Below, piece after piece: positions 18,850 to 26,595 of a stretch of 64,000 nucleotides of DNA. Numbering within the stretch: position 1 is the first letter of the stretch; every line of letters starts with the position of its first letter. This DNA comes from Priestia koreensis (GTDB lineage Bacteria > Bacillota > Bacilli > Bacillales > Bacillaceae_H). The notes beneath the pieces were generated by a model. The model saw only the letters and a program-made list of their open reading frames with translations, was not told the origin of the DNA and did not search any database. The stretch is from contig NZ_LILC01000002.1 of assembly GCF_001274935.1 (NCBI RefSeq), forward strand, positions 124,001 to 188,000. The letters are read 5' to 3'. The translations under genes were made by a program, and so were the position numbers.

Positions 18850-18896
18850 AAAAAGCTGGATCCATTCCGTTCTTTGGAATCGATCCAGCTTTTTTC
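18850..18896 (+). terminator. Terminator carried inside the inserted element
   Basis: AAAAAGCTGGATC pairs with GATCCAGCTTTTTT, with an inner ATTCC/GGAAT stem. It now serves as the terminator of the yjbL-yjbO operon. Confidence 0.8.
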
Positions 18897-19164
18897 TTCA
18901 TTCTTTTTAGGTTGACGGTGAAAATGGCTATTGCCCCTTACTTTTCCATGCCAACGAGAACCGAGGATGTGACTACATCGTCCCCGTGTCTATGCTTTCA
19001 TTCGCTATTTTCCCCTTCGATTTTAGGACGTTCCTTTTATTTCTCCTTGATGCATGCTCCTTTTTAAAAAGGTGCTTGTTCCGTATGTTCTCTTAACTTC
19101 AATGAAACGGAATCATTGAAACCACCCTTCTAAATAAATGGATTTTCTTTATTATCAAGCAAAA

Positions 19165-19202
19165 AACGGCCAAGTTCCTTTCAAAATGGAAGCTTGGCCG
19201 TT
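19165..19202 (+). repeat. Hairpin inside the element
   Basis: AACGGCCAAG and CTTGGCCGTT form a perfect 10-bp stem, extended by TTCC/GGAA; it is followed by CTATTTG, so terminator-like. Confidence 0.65.
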
Positions 19203-19227
19203 CTATTTGATGCAGTCGCTCTAGGTT

Positions 19228-19348
19228 ATTTGGAACGGAAGGTGCAAGACTCCTGCGGGATTAGCGTGACAGGTGAGACCCCGCAGAGCAACGAGGAGGC
19301 TCGCCGCACGCCCCGCGGAAAGCGAAGCGACCTTTAGTGGAAATCAAC
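19228..19348. repeat. GC-rich structured repeat of a type common in Bacillaceae genomes
   Basis: A sharply GC-rich block of about 120 nt in AT-rich surroundings. It contains CTGCGGG and CCCGCAG as hairpin arms, GAGGAGGCTCGCCGC, CCCCGCGGAAAGCG, and AAGGT/ACCTT near its ends. Closely similar blocks (CTCCTGCGGG...GTGAGACCCCGCAG...CCCGCGGAAAGCG...GGAAATCAAC) occur in many copies in Bacillaceae chromosomes from memory. Function unknown. Confidence 0.65.
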
Positions 19349-19395
19349 CGACTCCGTTATGAACGCAATCCTTTAAGGACTTTTTCAGTGGCCAC

Positions 19396-19404
19396 ATTCA
19401 TAGG
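19396..19404 (+). repeat. Target site duplication, right copy
   Basis: ATTCATAGG, matching 18790-18798. Confidence 0.8.
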
Positions 19405-19425
19405 TCGTTCTTTTTTTGTGAAAAA

Positions 19426-19465
19426 ATATAACTATTTTATATTTATATACATATTTTAGTTATAT
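19426..19465 (+). promoter_or_regulatory. Perfect 9-bp inverted repeat, candidate PaaX operator
   Basis: ATATAACTA (19426-19434) and TAGTTATAT (19457-19465) are perfect inverted copies 22 nt apart, about 290 nt before paaK. TAGTTATA recurs at 19698-19705 close to paaK and TAGTTAT at 28833-28839 before paaX. The stretch 19405-19748 is otherwise AT-rich non-coding DNA. The repeated motif at both PaaX-expected sites suggests an operator, but AT-richness makes chance matches easier. Confidence 0.4.
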
Positions 19466-19748
19466 AATTCTAGATATCATTAGCGTTCCTTCCACTACGT
19501 GCAAACCCTTTGATTAAAAGCGTTTTGTTATCGTTAGGCCCTTTCCTTTCATTTTTCGATTCTTTTCTACAAAAATAAAATAAAACTAGCTCGATTTATA
19601 GGTATAAAAATAATAGTCTGAATATATTTACAATTATTTGTAGTTGTGATACGTTAAGAGTAACTTATATAACAATATATAAATAACAGACGAAAATTAG
19701 TTATACCGATGAAAAGCGGAAGGGATTTTTTGCAAAGGGGCTGGATCG

Positions 19749-21074
19749 ATGATTATTCATGACGTTGAAACATACTCCAGAGAAAAAATGAAAGCGCTAC
19801 AATTTTCTCGATTAAAGCAAACGATTAAAAGAGTGTACAACAACGTACCTTTTTACAATCGAGCGTTTCAAGAGCTTGGACTAACCGAAGATAAAATCCA
19901 ACATATAAACGATGTAACCAAATTACCGTTTACGAAAAAAGGTGATTTGCGTGATCACTATCCGTTTGGTCTATTCGCTACAGATATGAAAGAGGTCGTG
20001 CGTATACACGCTTCTTCGGGAACGAGCGGTAAGTCAACGGTGGTCGGTTACACGAAAACGGACATTGAGAGCTGGGGAGAGCTTACTGCTCGTTCCTTAG
20101 CTTTAATTGGAGGAAAGCCTGGTGATATGTTGCATAATGCGTATGGATATGGCTTATTTACGGGTGGATTAGGCATTCATTACGGAGCTGAACGGCTTGG
20201 GATGACCATCATTCCAATCTCAGGTGGAAATACGAGTCGGCAAATAACAGTGATCGAAGATTTTGCCCCTACTGTTATCGCAGGAACTCCTTCTTACGTT
20301 TTGAAGATCGCAGAAGAAATGGAAGAGTTAGGGAAAGATCCTGCACGTTCGTCATTAAAGTTTGGGGTGTTTGGCGCAGAGCCGTGGTCAGAAGAAATGA
20401 GACGTGTTTTAGAAGCAAAATGGGGAATCAAGGCTTGTGATATATATGGATTGAGTGAGGTAATGGGACCTGGAATTGCAGCAGAATGCCACGAAGCTCA
20501 GGACGGACTGCATATCGCGGAGGATCATTTTCTTGTAGAAGTTATTGATCCTAATACTCTTGAACCTGTAGCGGACGGGATCGAAGGTGAGCTTGTTTTT
20601 ACAAGCTTAACGAAAGAAGCGTTCCCTGTTATTCGTTATCGAACGGGTGATATTGCTTCCATTACACGAACACCCTGTAAATGTGGTCGCACAACCACTC
20701 GAATGTCACGTGTCAAAGGCCGGATTGATGACATGCTGATTATCCGAGGGGTGAACGTATTTCCGTTTGAGATTGAGCACTTTCTCATTCAAATTGCTGA
20801 CATTGCGCCGCATTATCAGCTTCACCTGCGTCGTGAAGGCGTACTAGATGTTGTCGAATTACACGTTGAGGTGAACCAAGATATTTATTACGCATTAAAT
20901 AGTGATATACAGCATCCGAAGCTGAATGAAATTATTCAAAAAATCCATCATTCGATGAAAAATAACTGCTTGGTGAGCATGAATGTTCAAATGCTTCCAC
21001 CAAAAAGCATTCCGCGTTCTGAAGGGAAAGCGGTACGAATTATTGATGAGCGCAATGAAATGTTGCTGTCTTGA
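19749..21074 (+). CDS. paaK: Phenylacetate-CoA ligase
   Basis: A 441-residue member of the adenylate-forming superfamily that activates phenylacetate with ATP and CoA. The P-loop-like SSGTSGKSTVVGYT (about 93-106), YGLSEVMGPG (about 235) and the hinge region RYRTGD...CKCGRT, typical of PaaK, are visible. It heads the paaKABCD-EthD gene run, with CAAAGGGG as SD. A cre-like sequence lies just inside the gene. A free-acid ligase beside an oxoacid dehydrogenase that would make phenylacetyl-CoA directly suggests that exogenous phenylacetate is also used. Confidence 0.95.
   Translation: MIIHDVETYSREKMKALQFSRLKQTIKRVYNNVPFYNRAFQELGLTEDKIQHINDVTKLPFTKKGDLRDHYPFGLFATDMKEVVRIHASSGTSGKSTVVGYTKTDIESWGELTARSLALIGGKPGDMLHNAYGYGLFTGGLGIHYGAERLGMTIIPISGGNTSRQITVIEDFAPTVIAGTPSYVLKIAEEMEELGKDPARSSLKFGVFGAEPWSEEMRRVLEAKWGIKACDIYGLSEVMGPGIAAECHEAQDGLHIAEDHFLVEVIDPNTLEPVADGIEGELVFTSLTKEAFPVIRYRTGDIASITRTPCKCGRTTTRMSRVKGRIDDMLIIRGVNVFPFEIEHFLIQIADIAPHYQLHLRREGVLDVVELHVEVNQDIYYALNSDIQHPKLNEIIQKIHHSMKNNCLVSMNVQMLPPKSIPRSEGKAVRIIDERNEMLLS
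19789..19802 (+). promoter_or_regulatory. Weak cre-like site inside paaK
   Basis: TGAAAGCGCTACAA matches 12 of 14 positions of the CcpA consensus TGWAANCGNTNWCA, about 40 nt into paaK. CcpA can block elongation from such positions. Confidence 0.25.
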
Positions 21075-21122
21075 TCAACAATCAGCATGACAAATTCAGA
21101 AGAAATGAGAGGCGAGGAAAGC

Positions 21123-22079
21123 ATGTCAAACCTCAAGGATACGTTGACAGAGGAAGAGAAATTATCACAGTTCATTGGGAAAATTGAAGCCGGACAAAAA
21201 ATTGAAGTAGATGATTGGATGCCAGAAGAATACCGCTTGACGCTTATAAAGCTGATTTCTATGCATGGAATGAGCGAAATAATGGGAGCGCTTCCAGAAA
21301 AAGAGTGGGTTCCAAAAGCACCGTCTTTGCATCGGAAGTTAGGCATTATGGCAAAGGTTCAGGATGAAATGGGACACGGACAGCTTCTTCTGCGCGTAGC
21401 GGAAGACTTGCTAAAGCCTTATGGAAAAACGAGAGGCGACTTAATGGATGACTTGTTTAGTGGAAAGCTAAAGTTTCATAACGTATTTCACATGCCGGCT
21501 CCTACGTGGGGAGATGCGGGATTAATTGGATGGCTTGTAGACGGTGCGGCAATCATTACGCAAACCGATATGCTTGGTGCATCCTATGGTCCTTATGCAC
21601 GAGCACTTCAGCGCATTTGTGCGGAGGAAGTTTTTCACGCTCAGCACGGCGAAGCCATCATCATGGCGCTAGCGGAGGGAACGAAAGAACAGCGTGAAAT
21701 GGTTCAAGAATCTGTTAATCGCTGGTGGGAATCACTACTCATCTTCTTTGGACCTGCTAGCAAGGACACAATGGGCACGTCAAAGCAGGATGTCACGATT
21801 AAGTATAAAATTCGCACGAAAACAAATGAACAGCTTCGTCAGGATTTCTTTACTAAATATATTCCACGCATTTTATCGCTCGGGCTTACGATTCCTGATC
21901 CGACCCTTCGCTATGACGAAGAGCAGAAGCTGTGGGTCTATGAGCAACCTGACTGGAATAAGCTAAAGGCGATTAGTAAAAATCAGGGGCCGAGATCACA
22001 GGCTCGCTTAAATCTACGTAAAACATCCTATGAAAGTAACGCTTGGGTACGAGAAGCACTAAGCGCAGCAATTAGCTAG
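21123..22079 (+). CDS. paaA: Phenylacetyl-CoA 1,2-epoxidase subunit PaaA
   Basis: A 318-residue ferritin-like catalytic subunit of the diiron multicomponent monooxygenase that epoxidises the ring of phenylacetyl-CoA. The ExxH diiron ligands are visible as QDEMGHGQ (about residue 79) and AEEVFHAQHGE (about 170), with HNVFHMPAPTWGD between them. ATG at 21123 is preferred over 21087, because GAGG lies about 6 nt upstream and MSNLKDTLTEEE fits the family start. It lies 48 nt after paaK and 26 nt before paaB. Confidence 0.95.
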   Translation: MSNLKDTLTEEEKLSQFIGKIEAGQKIEVDDWMPEEYRLTLIKLISMHGMSEIMGALPEKEWVPKAPSLHRKLGIMAKVQDEMGHGQLLLRVAEDLLKPYGKTRGDLMDDLFSGKLKFHNVFHMPAPTWGDAGLIGWLVDGAAIITQTDMLGASYGPYARALQRICAEEVFHAQHGEAIIMALAEGTKEQREMVQESVNRWWESLLIFFGPASKDTMGTSKQDVTIKYKIRTKTNEQLRQDFFTKYIPRILSLGLTIPDPTLRYDEEQKLWVYEQPDWNKLKAISKNQGPRSQARLNLRKTSYESNAWVREALSAAIS

Positions 22080-22105
22080 TTGGCAGAAGGGAGTCGAAGC
22101 AGAAG

Positions 22106-22462
22106 ATGGAGCCAAGTGATAAAACCTTTTATCAGGAATATGAAGTATTTAGCAAGCGCACACCGAACGCTGCGTTTCAGCACCAATTTAGTTTGTTAGC
22201 CCCAAATGCCGATATGGCGCTGATTATGGCACAGGAGAATTTCATGCGTCGCGAACCTGTAGTGGATATTTGGATCGTTAAGCGTTCCGATATACGAGGA
22301 ATGTCACCAGACGAGAAGTTGATTCTACAGCGACTTGATAATAAAGATTACCGAACAACAAAGGGTTACGGCTATTTACGCAAAAAGTGGCGTCAATATG
22401 AACAAAAAATGCTCGATGAAAACGAGATTATGTCTTGGGGAGGTGACCAAAAAAATGAGTGA
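22106..22462 (+). CDS. paaB: Phenylacetyl-CoA epoxidase subunit PaaB
   Basis: A 118-residue PaaB. EYEVFSKRTPNAAFQHQFSLLAPNADMALIMAQENFMRRE, near the start, is the family hallmark stretch (shown here in part as YEVFSKR and NADMAL). PaaB is an essential non-catalytic subunit that bridges PaaAC dimers. Its stop overlaps the paaC start by 8 nt. Confidence 0.93.
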   Translation: MEPSDKTFYQEYEVFSKRTPNAAFQHQFSLLAPNADMALIMAQENFMRREPVVDIWIVKRSDIRGMSPDEKLILQRLDNKDYRTTKGYGYLRKKWRQYEQKMLDENEIMSWGGDQKNE

Positions 22463-23267
22463 AGAAACAAAAACATTTTCTCCACAGCAAAAAGAAGCGC
22501 TCGTTCACTTGCTGTTTCAACTAGCCGATGATGACTTTCTCTTTTCTTATCGAGGCGCTGAATGGCTTGGATTAGCTCCTCATATTGAAGAAGACGTGGC
22601 GTCAGCATCCATTAGCCAAGATAGCATGGGACATGCGACGATGTTCTATCAGCTTTTACAAGAGCTGGACCTTGGAAAAGCGGATCATTTGGCACATGCT
22701 CGTCCAGCTTCGGAACGAAAGAATAGCATTTTAGTAGAGAGAGTGAATGGGCCAGGTCATTATATGGATGGCGCCGAGTACGATTGGGCTTATGCTGTTG
22801 TGCGAAGCTACTTTTATACGCAGGCAAAGAAAGTAAAAATTGAATCGTTAAAGCAAAGCACGTACGCACCTCTAAAAGAAGTAGCGGTACGAGTGAATAT
22901 GGAGCTTTACTATCATCTGCTTCACTGGAAAACATGGTTTGTACAGCTTCTGACCACAACAGAAGAAGCGAAAAAGCGCATGTTAAAAGCGATCCAAATG
23001 GTCATGGACGACTGGAATGATACGTTCTCATTTGGTGATCATGCTGACGTTATGCACCAGGCGGGCCTTATTGAAGAAGCGAAGTCCCTGGAACAGAGGT
23101 GGCTAAACGCTCTTGATCCCGTGTTGACGTCTGTAGGAGTGACGTTACCTGCCCCTGCATCTCTGTCTCCTTTAAACGGACGAAGCGGTCAGCATTCCGA
23201 TGATTTAGCAGAAGCGCTAGCAACGCTAGGGGAAGTTTACAACACTGACCCCGCCGCTTCTTGGTAA
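22455..23267 (+). CDS. paaC: Phenylacetyl-CoA epoxidase structural subunit PaaC
   Basis: A 270-residue ferritin-fold paralogue of PaaA. Where the catalytic subunit has the ligand motif ExxH, this protein reads QDSMGHATMF, so the metal ligand is lost, as expected for the structural subunit. RVNMELYYHLLHWKTW and DWNDTFSFGDHA are further family segments. The start at 22455 has an excellent SD (GGAGGTGACC) placed inside the end of paaB; upstream in-frame codons have none. Confidence 0.93.
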   Translation: MSEETKTFSPQQKEALVHLLFQLADDDFLFSYRGAEWLGLAPHIEEDVASASISQDSMGHATMFYQLLQELDLGKADHLAHARPASERKNSILVERVNGPGHYMDGAEYDWAYAVVRSYFYTQAKKVKIESLKQSTYAPLKEVAVRVNMELYYHLLHWKTWFVQLLTTTEEAKKRMLKAIQMVMDDWNDTFSFGDHADVMHQAGLIEEAKSLEQRWLNALDPVLTSVGVTLPAPASLSPLNGRSGQHSDDLAEALATLGEVYNTDPAASW

Positions 23268-23297
23268 GAACTAATCATAGAAAAAGAGGTGTGAAGA

Positions 23298-23798
23298 ATG
23301 ATAGCACCCTTACCACTCACAAAAGAGCAAGTGCTACTTGCGTTAGAAGACGTAAAAGACCCTGAAATTAATACGGTTAGCGTCATTGATTTAGGAATGG
23401 TCGAGAAGGTCACGATTCAGCAGTCGAATGTTGAGATCGATATTTTACCGACATTTCTAGGGTGTCCAGCGCTAGAAATCATTAAAACCAATATCGTCAA
23501 CGCTGTAAAAGCGATTCATGGCGTAGGGCAAGTAAAAGTAGCGTTTATTTACGCTCCCCCGTGGACCTCTGATCGCATTACCGAAAAAGGACGAGAAGGA
23601 TTAAAGGCTTTTGGAATTGCGCCTCCACCGGTTTACCTGGAAGAGGATGGTTCTTGGCATATAGATTGTCCGTACTGTGGTTCAACATACGTGACGATGG
23701 AAAACATCTTTGGCCCGACAGCATGTAGAAGCATTTTGTATTGTAGAAGCTGTAAAAATCCATTTGAGGCAATGAAGCCAATTTCAAATCTAATGTAA
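23298..23798 (+). CDS. paaD: PaaD, MIP18-family assembly protein of the epoxidase
   Basis: A 166-residue protein. The N-terminal MIP18/DUF59 domain contains DVKDPEINTVSVIDLGMV and PTFLGCPAL (Cys of the family). A C-terminal zinc ribbon CPYC...ACRSILYCRSC (about 124-155) distinguishes PaaD from general SufT-like proteins. PaaD helps assemble the metal centre of the epoxidase complex. SD AAAGAGGTG precedes the ATG. Confidence 0.93.
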   Translation: MIAPLPLTKEQVLLALEDVKDPEINTVSVIDLGMVEKVTIQQSNVEIDILPTFLGCPALEIIKTNIVNAVKAIHGVGQVKVAFIYAPPWTSDRITEKGREGLKAFGIAPPPVYLEEDGSWHIDCPYCGSTYVTMENIFGPTACRSILYCRSCKNPFEAMKPISNLM

Positions 23799-23814
23799 AG
23801 TGAGGAAAACAGAC

Positions 23815-24120
23815 ATGGTTAAATTAATCGCGCTATACAAACATCCACAAAACAAAGAGGAGTTCGACAAGCACTATTTTGAGACACATGGTCCAATTAC
23901 TGCAAAAATTCCAGGACTACGCAAAATGGACGTGACAAAAATTGTTGGCTCTCCAATGGGTGGCGAAGGCGATTACTACTTAATGTGTGAAATGTATTAT
24001 GACGACCATGAATCATTAAAGCAAGGAATGCGTTCTGCAGAAGGAAAAGCATCTGGGAAAGATTTAATGGGCTTTGCGGCTGAGCTTGTCACGCTCATGA
24101 TTGGTGAAGAAGTCGAGTAA
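23815..24120 (+). CDS. EthD-family small protein
   Basis: A 101-residue ferredoxin-like alpha/beta-barrel protein of the EthD family: KLIALYKHPQNKEEFDKHYFETHGPI with the conserved HGP, and EMYYDD in the second half. EthD proteins form dimers near oxygenases, but their role is unclear. ATG at 23815 is chosen, GAGGAAAAC lying upstream. The gene sits immediately after paaD, the slot where PaaE reductase is often encoded; no reductase motif is present here. A tall TTCG-loop hairpin follows it. Confidence 0.8.
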   Translation: MVKLIALYKHPQNKEEFDKHYFETHGPITAKIPGLRKMDVTKIVGSPMGGEGDYYLMCEMYYDDHESLKQGMRSAEGKASGKDLMGFAAELVTLMIGEEVE

Positions 24121-24147
24121 ATGCACCCCGTTCATTTTCAACTATTC

Positions 24148-24173
24148 ACTAGGCTTTCTTCGGAAAGCCTAGT
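24148..24173 (+). promoter_or_regulatory. Tall UUCG-loop hairpin between EthD gene and paaG
   Basis: ACTAGGCTTTC and GAAAGCCTAGT form a perfect 11-bp stem closed by TTCG. What follows (ATTACAAAA) is not a T-run, so partial termination or mRNA stabilisation is more likely than full termination. Confidence 0.6.
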
Positions 24174-24203
24174 ATTACAAAATGATAGGGAGGAACTATT
24201 CAT

Positions 24204-24977
24204 ATGTTTGAAACCATTCGTTACGAAGTAAAAGACGGCGTAGCATGGATTCGGTTAAATCGTCCAGATAAGCTAAACGCTTTTATTGCAAAAATGAACC
24301 ATGAAATAAAGGATGCGATCGAAGAGTCTTCGATACATAATGATGTGCGTTGCATTGTCATCACAGGTGAAGGTCGCGCATTCTGTTCTGGTCAGGATTT
24401 ATCAGAAGTTGACGAATCGATGGATCATGGGCAAGTGCTACGTGAGCACTACGGTCCAATGATGCTTGAGATGATGAAATGTGAAAAACCGATAATCGCA
24501 GCCGTGAATGGTGTGGCTGCTGGTGCAGGCTTCAGTCTTGCGCTTGCCTGCGATTTTCGAATTGCATCTGAAAAGTCAAGCTTCCTAAATGCGTTCGTTC
24601 ATGTAGGGCTCATACCTGATTCCGGAAACCTCTACTATTTAACAAGATTAGTAGGAAAAGCAAAGGCAGCAGAGCTTTCAATCCTAGGCGAGAAGATTCC
24701 AGCCGATCAGGCGATGCAAATGGGACTTGTGACAAAGGTAGTGTCAGCGGATGCGTTGCAATCCGAAGTAGAACAGTTTGCTTTAAGGCTAGCGAAGATG
24801 CCAACAAAAGCAATTGGCTTAATTAAACGTCATTTGCAATTTGCTGATGAGCTATCCTTTGAATCCTATCTTGAAAAAGAAGCAGATGGTCAGCGTGCAG
24901 CAGGACGCACTGCCGATCATCGTGAAGGTGTTCATGCTTTTTTAGAAAAACGAAAACCAACGTTTACAGGAAGATAA
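24204..24977 (+). CDS. paaG: Enoyl-CoA hydratase/isomerase, PaaG-like
   Basis: A 257-residue crotonase-fold enzyme. Oxyanion-hole motifs are GRAFCSGQDL and NGVAAGAGFSLALACD; HVGLIPDSGN matches the Asp-bearing active-site loop of PaaG isomerases (LGLIPDCGG in E. coli). The end AGRTADHREGVHAFLEKRKPTFTGR (given here only in part) closely follows E. coli PaaG. PaaG isomerises 1,2-epoxyphenylacetyl-CoA to the oxepin. No separate PaaF is present, so this enzyme may also hydrate 2,3-dehydroadipyl-CoA, or a hydratase elsewhere does. Confidence 0.9.
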   Translation: MFETIRYEVKDGVAWIRLNRPDKLNAFIAKMNHEIKDAIEESSIHNDVRCIVITGEGRAFCSGQDLSEVDESMDHGQVLREHYGPMMLEMMKCEKPIIAAVNGVAAGAGFSLALACDFRIASEKSSFLNAFVHVGLIPDSGNLYYLTRLVGKAKAAELSILGEKIPADQAMQMGLVTKVVSADALQSEVEQFALRLAKMPTKAIGLIKRHLQFADELSFESYLEKEADGQRAAGRTADHREGVHAFLEKRKPTFTGR

Positions 24978-24993
24978 AAGGAGTGTGTCTAAT

Positions 24994-26511
24994 ATGTCGA
25001 CAGTTCAAAATCCAGCAGTAGAAAAGCCAGTGATGAAACGGAATTTTTATCATTTAATTATTAACGGTGAAAAAGTCGAAAGCAGCAATCATGGCACGTT
25101 TAAAACATACAATCCAGCTACTGGAGAGGTTATTGCGGAAGTAGCAAAAGCGACAAAGGACGATGCTGAAAAAGCTGTTCAAGCGGCACGAAATGCCTTT
25201 GATCACGGCAAGTGGAAAAAGTACCCGATTAATAAACGTTCTCGTATCATTAATAAAATTGCTTCGATTATGCGCGCCCGTTTCAATGAGCTTGTTGAGC
25301 TAGAGATTTTAGATACAGGAAAATCTCTTCAAGCGGCACAAGGGCAAGTCATGCAGGCAATCGAGGACTTTGAATTTTACGCTGGTGCGATTGTTGCGCA
25401 TCGTGGCACGGTAAATTCAGTTCCAGGTCAGTTCCATAACTATACGGAGAAAGAGCCGGTAGGAGTGTGTGCTCAAATCATTCCGTGGAACTATCCGCTC
25501 ATGATGGCAGCTTGGAAGGTGGCACCTGCTATTGCTGCAGGATGTTCAGTCGTCGTAAAACCAGCTACCCTTACACCGCTAACGGCGATTGTTTTAGGGG
25601 AAATCTGCCTAGAAGCTGGTGTTCCAGAAGGTGTTGTTAATATTGTTCCTGGTTCTGGTGCTGACGTTGGGAACTATTTAGTGGAGCATAAAAATGTTGA
25701 TAAAGTAGCCTTCACTGGCTCTACACCAATTGGTAAAAACATTATGGAGCGTGCATCGCAAACGTTAAAACGCGTTACGCTTGAGCTTGGTGGGAAATCA
25801 CCTAATATCGTGTTTGAAGATGCGGATCTAGATGCAGCTGTTGATGGTTCATTATTTGGGATTTTTTACAACACCGGTCAATCGTGTGAGGCTCGCTCTC
25901 GCTTGTACGTTCACGAGGATATCTACGATGAGTTTGTGAGCAAGTTCGTCGAAAAAACGAAAAAGCTAAAGCTTGCGAATCCTTTTGATAAAGATACGCA
26001 CATTGGGGCAATTATTGATCAAGGTCAGTTAGATGTGATCGATGGATATGTAAAATCAGCGATCGAAGACGGTGCGACGATTTTAGCAGGCGGAAAACCA
26101 GCAAAAGTAGAAGGGTTTGAAAATGGCTTCTGGTATGAGCCAACTGTAATTGTCGATGTGAATCATGATATGAAGGCCGTGAAGGAAGAAATCTTTGGTC
26201 CGGTCGTTGTGATGATGAAGTTTAAAGATGAAAAAGAAGCGATCAAGCTTGCGAATGATACGGAATATGGACTTGGATCTGCGCTTTGGACGAAGGATGG
26301 AGCTCGTGCGACACGCGTTGGGAACCAAATTCAAGCAGGTATTGTGATGGTCAACTGTCCGTTCTCAGCTTTTCCAGGCACGCCGTTTGGGGGCTACAAG
26401 CAGTCAGGATTCGGTCGTGAGCTTTGCGTGGAAACACTCGATTTATATACAGAAACAAAAAGTATTATCTCGTATTACGGAAGCCGTCCATTAAATCCGT
26501 TCGGCGTATAA
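24994..26511 (+). CDS. NAD(P)-dependent aldehyde dehydrogenase
   Basis: A 505-residue aldehyde dehydrogenase of the general ALDH superfamily: PWNYPLMMAAWK, FTGSTPIGK, LELGGKSP with the general-base Glu, and NTGQSCEARSR with the catalytic Cys. In the paa run it could be the separate counterpart of the PaaZ dehydrogenase domain, oxidising 3-oxo-5,6-dehydrosuberyl-CoA semialdehyde, or a phenylacetaldehyde dehydrogenase; sequence alone does not decide. It carries no MaoC hydratase domain. ATG at 24994 follows AAAGGAGTG; the GTG at 24985 lies inside that SD. Confidence 0.85.
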   Translation: MSTVQNPAVEKPVMKRNFYHLIINGEKVESSNHGTFKTYNPATGEVIAEVAKATKDDAEKAVQAARNAFDHGKWKKYPINKRSRIINKIASIMRARFNELVELEILDTGKSLQAAQGQVMQAIEDFEFYAGAIVAHRGTVNSVPGQFHNYTEKEPVGVCAQIIPWNYPLMMAAWKVAPAIAAGCSVVVKPATLTPLTAIVLGEICLEAGVPEGVVNIVPGSGADVGNYLVEHKNVDKVAFTGSTPIGKNIMERASQTLKRVTLELGGKSPNIVFEDADLDAAVDGSLFGIFYNTGQSCEARSRLYVHEDIYDEFVSKFVEKTKKLKLANPFDKDTHIGAIIDQGQLDVIDGYVKSAIEDGATILAGGKPAKVEGFENGFWYEPTVIVDVNHDMKAVKEEIFGPVVVMMKFKDEKEAIKLANDTEYGLGSALWTKDGARATRVGNQIQAGIVMVNCPFSAFPGTPFGGYKQSGFGRELCVETLDLYTETKSIISYYGSRPLNPFGV

Positions 26512-26523
26512 CATGATTTAACA

Positions 26524-26568
26524 ATGAGTACGAAGCGTTCGTCTTTAAGAGAACCATTCGTACTCATT
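26524..26568 (+). promoter_or_regulatory. Hairpin between aldehyde dehydrogenase and paaH
   Basis: ATGAGTACGAA pairs perfectly with TTCGTACTCAT, with inner TTC/GAA, followed by only three T. It probably sets the dosage of paaHJ or marks an RNA processing point. Confidence 0.5.
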
Positions 26569-26595
26569 TTCATAAGGGAAAAGGAGCGGATGTTC

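Larger units (their letters stand above)
18799..19395. mobile_element. 597-bp non-autonomous insertion element with terminal inverted repeats
   Basis: The left end reads AAGGCAACTGAAAAACTTC and the right end, on the opposite strand, GTGGCCACTGAAAAAGTCC: imperfect 19-bp terminal inverted repeats sharing GGC-ACTGAAAAA-T-C. Both ends are flanked by the perfect 9-bp repeat ATTCATAGG. No open frame long enough for a transposase is present, so it is either MITE-like or the deleted remnant of an insertion sequence. Inside are three hairpins or repeats (18850-18896, 19165-19202, 19228-19348). It lies exactly where synteny with B. subtilis breaks, before the aromatic island. The ACTGAAAAAGTCC end recalls Bacillus IS termini, but the family is uncertain. 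Confidence 0.75.
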
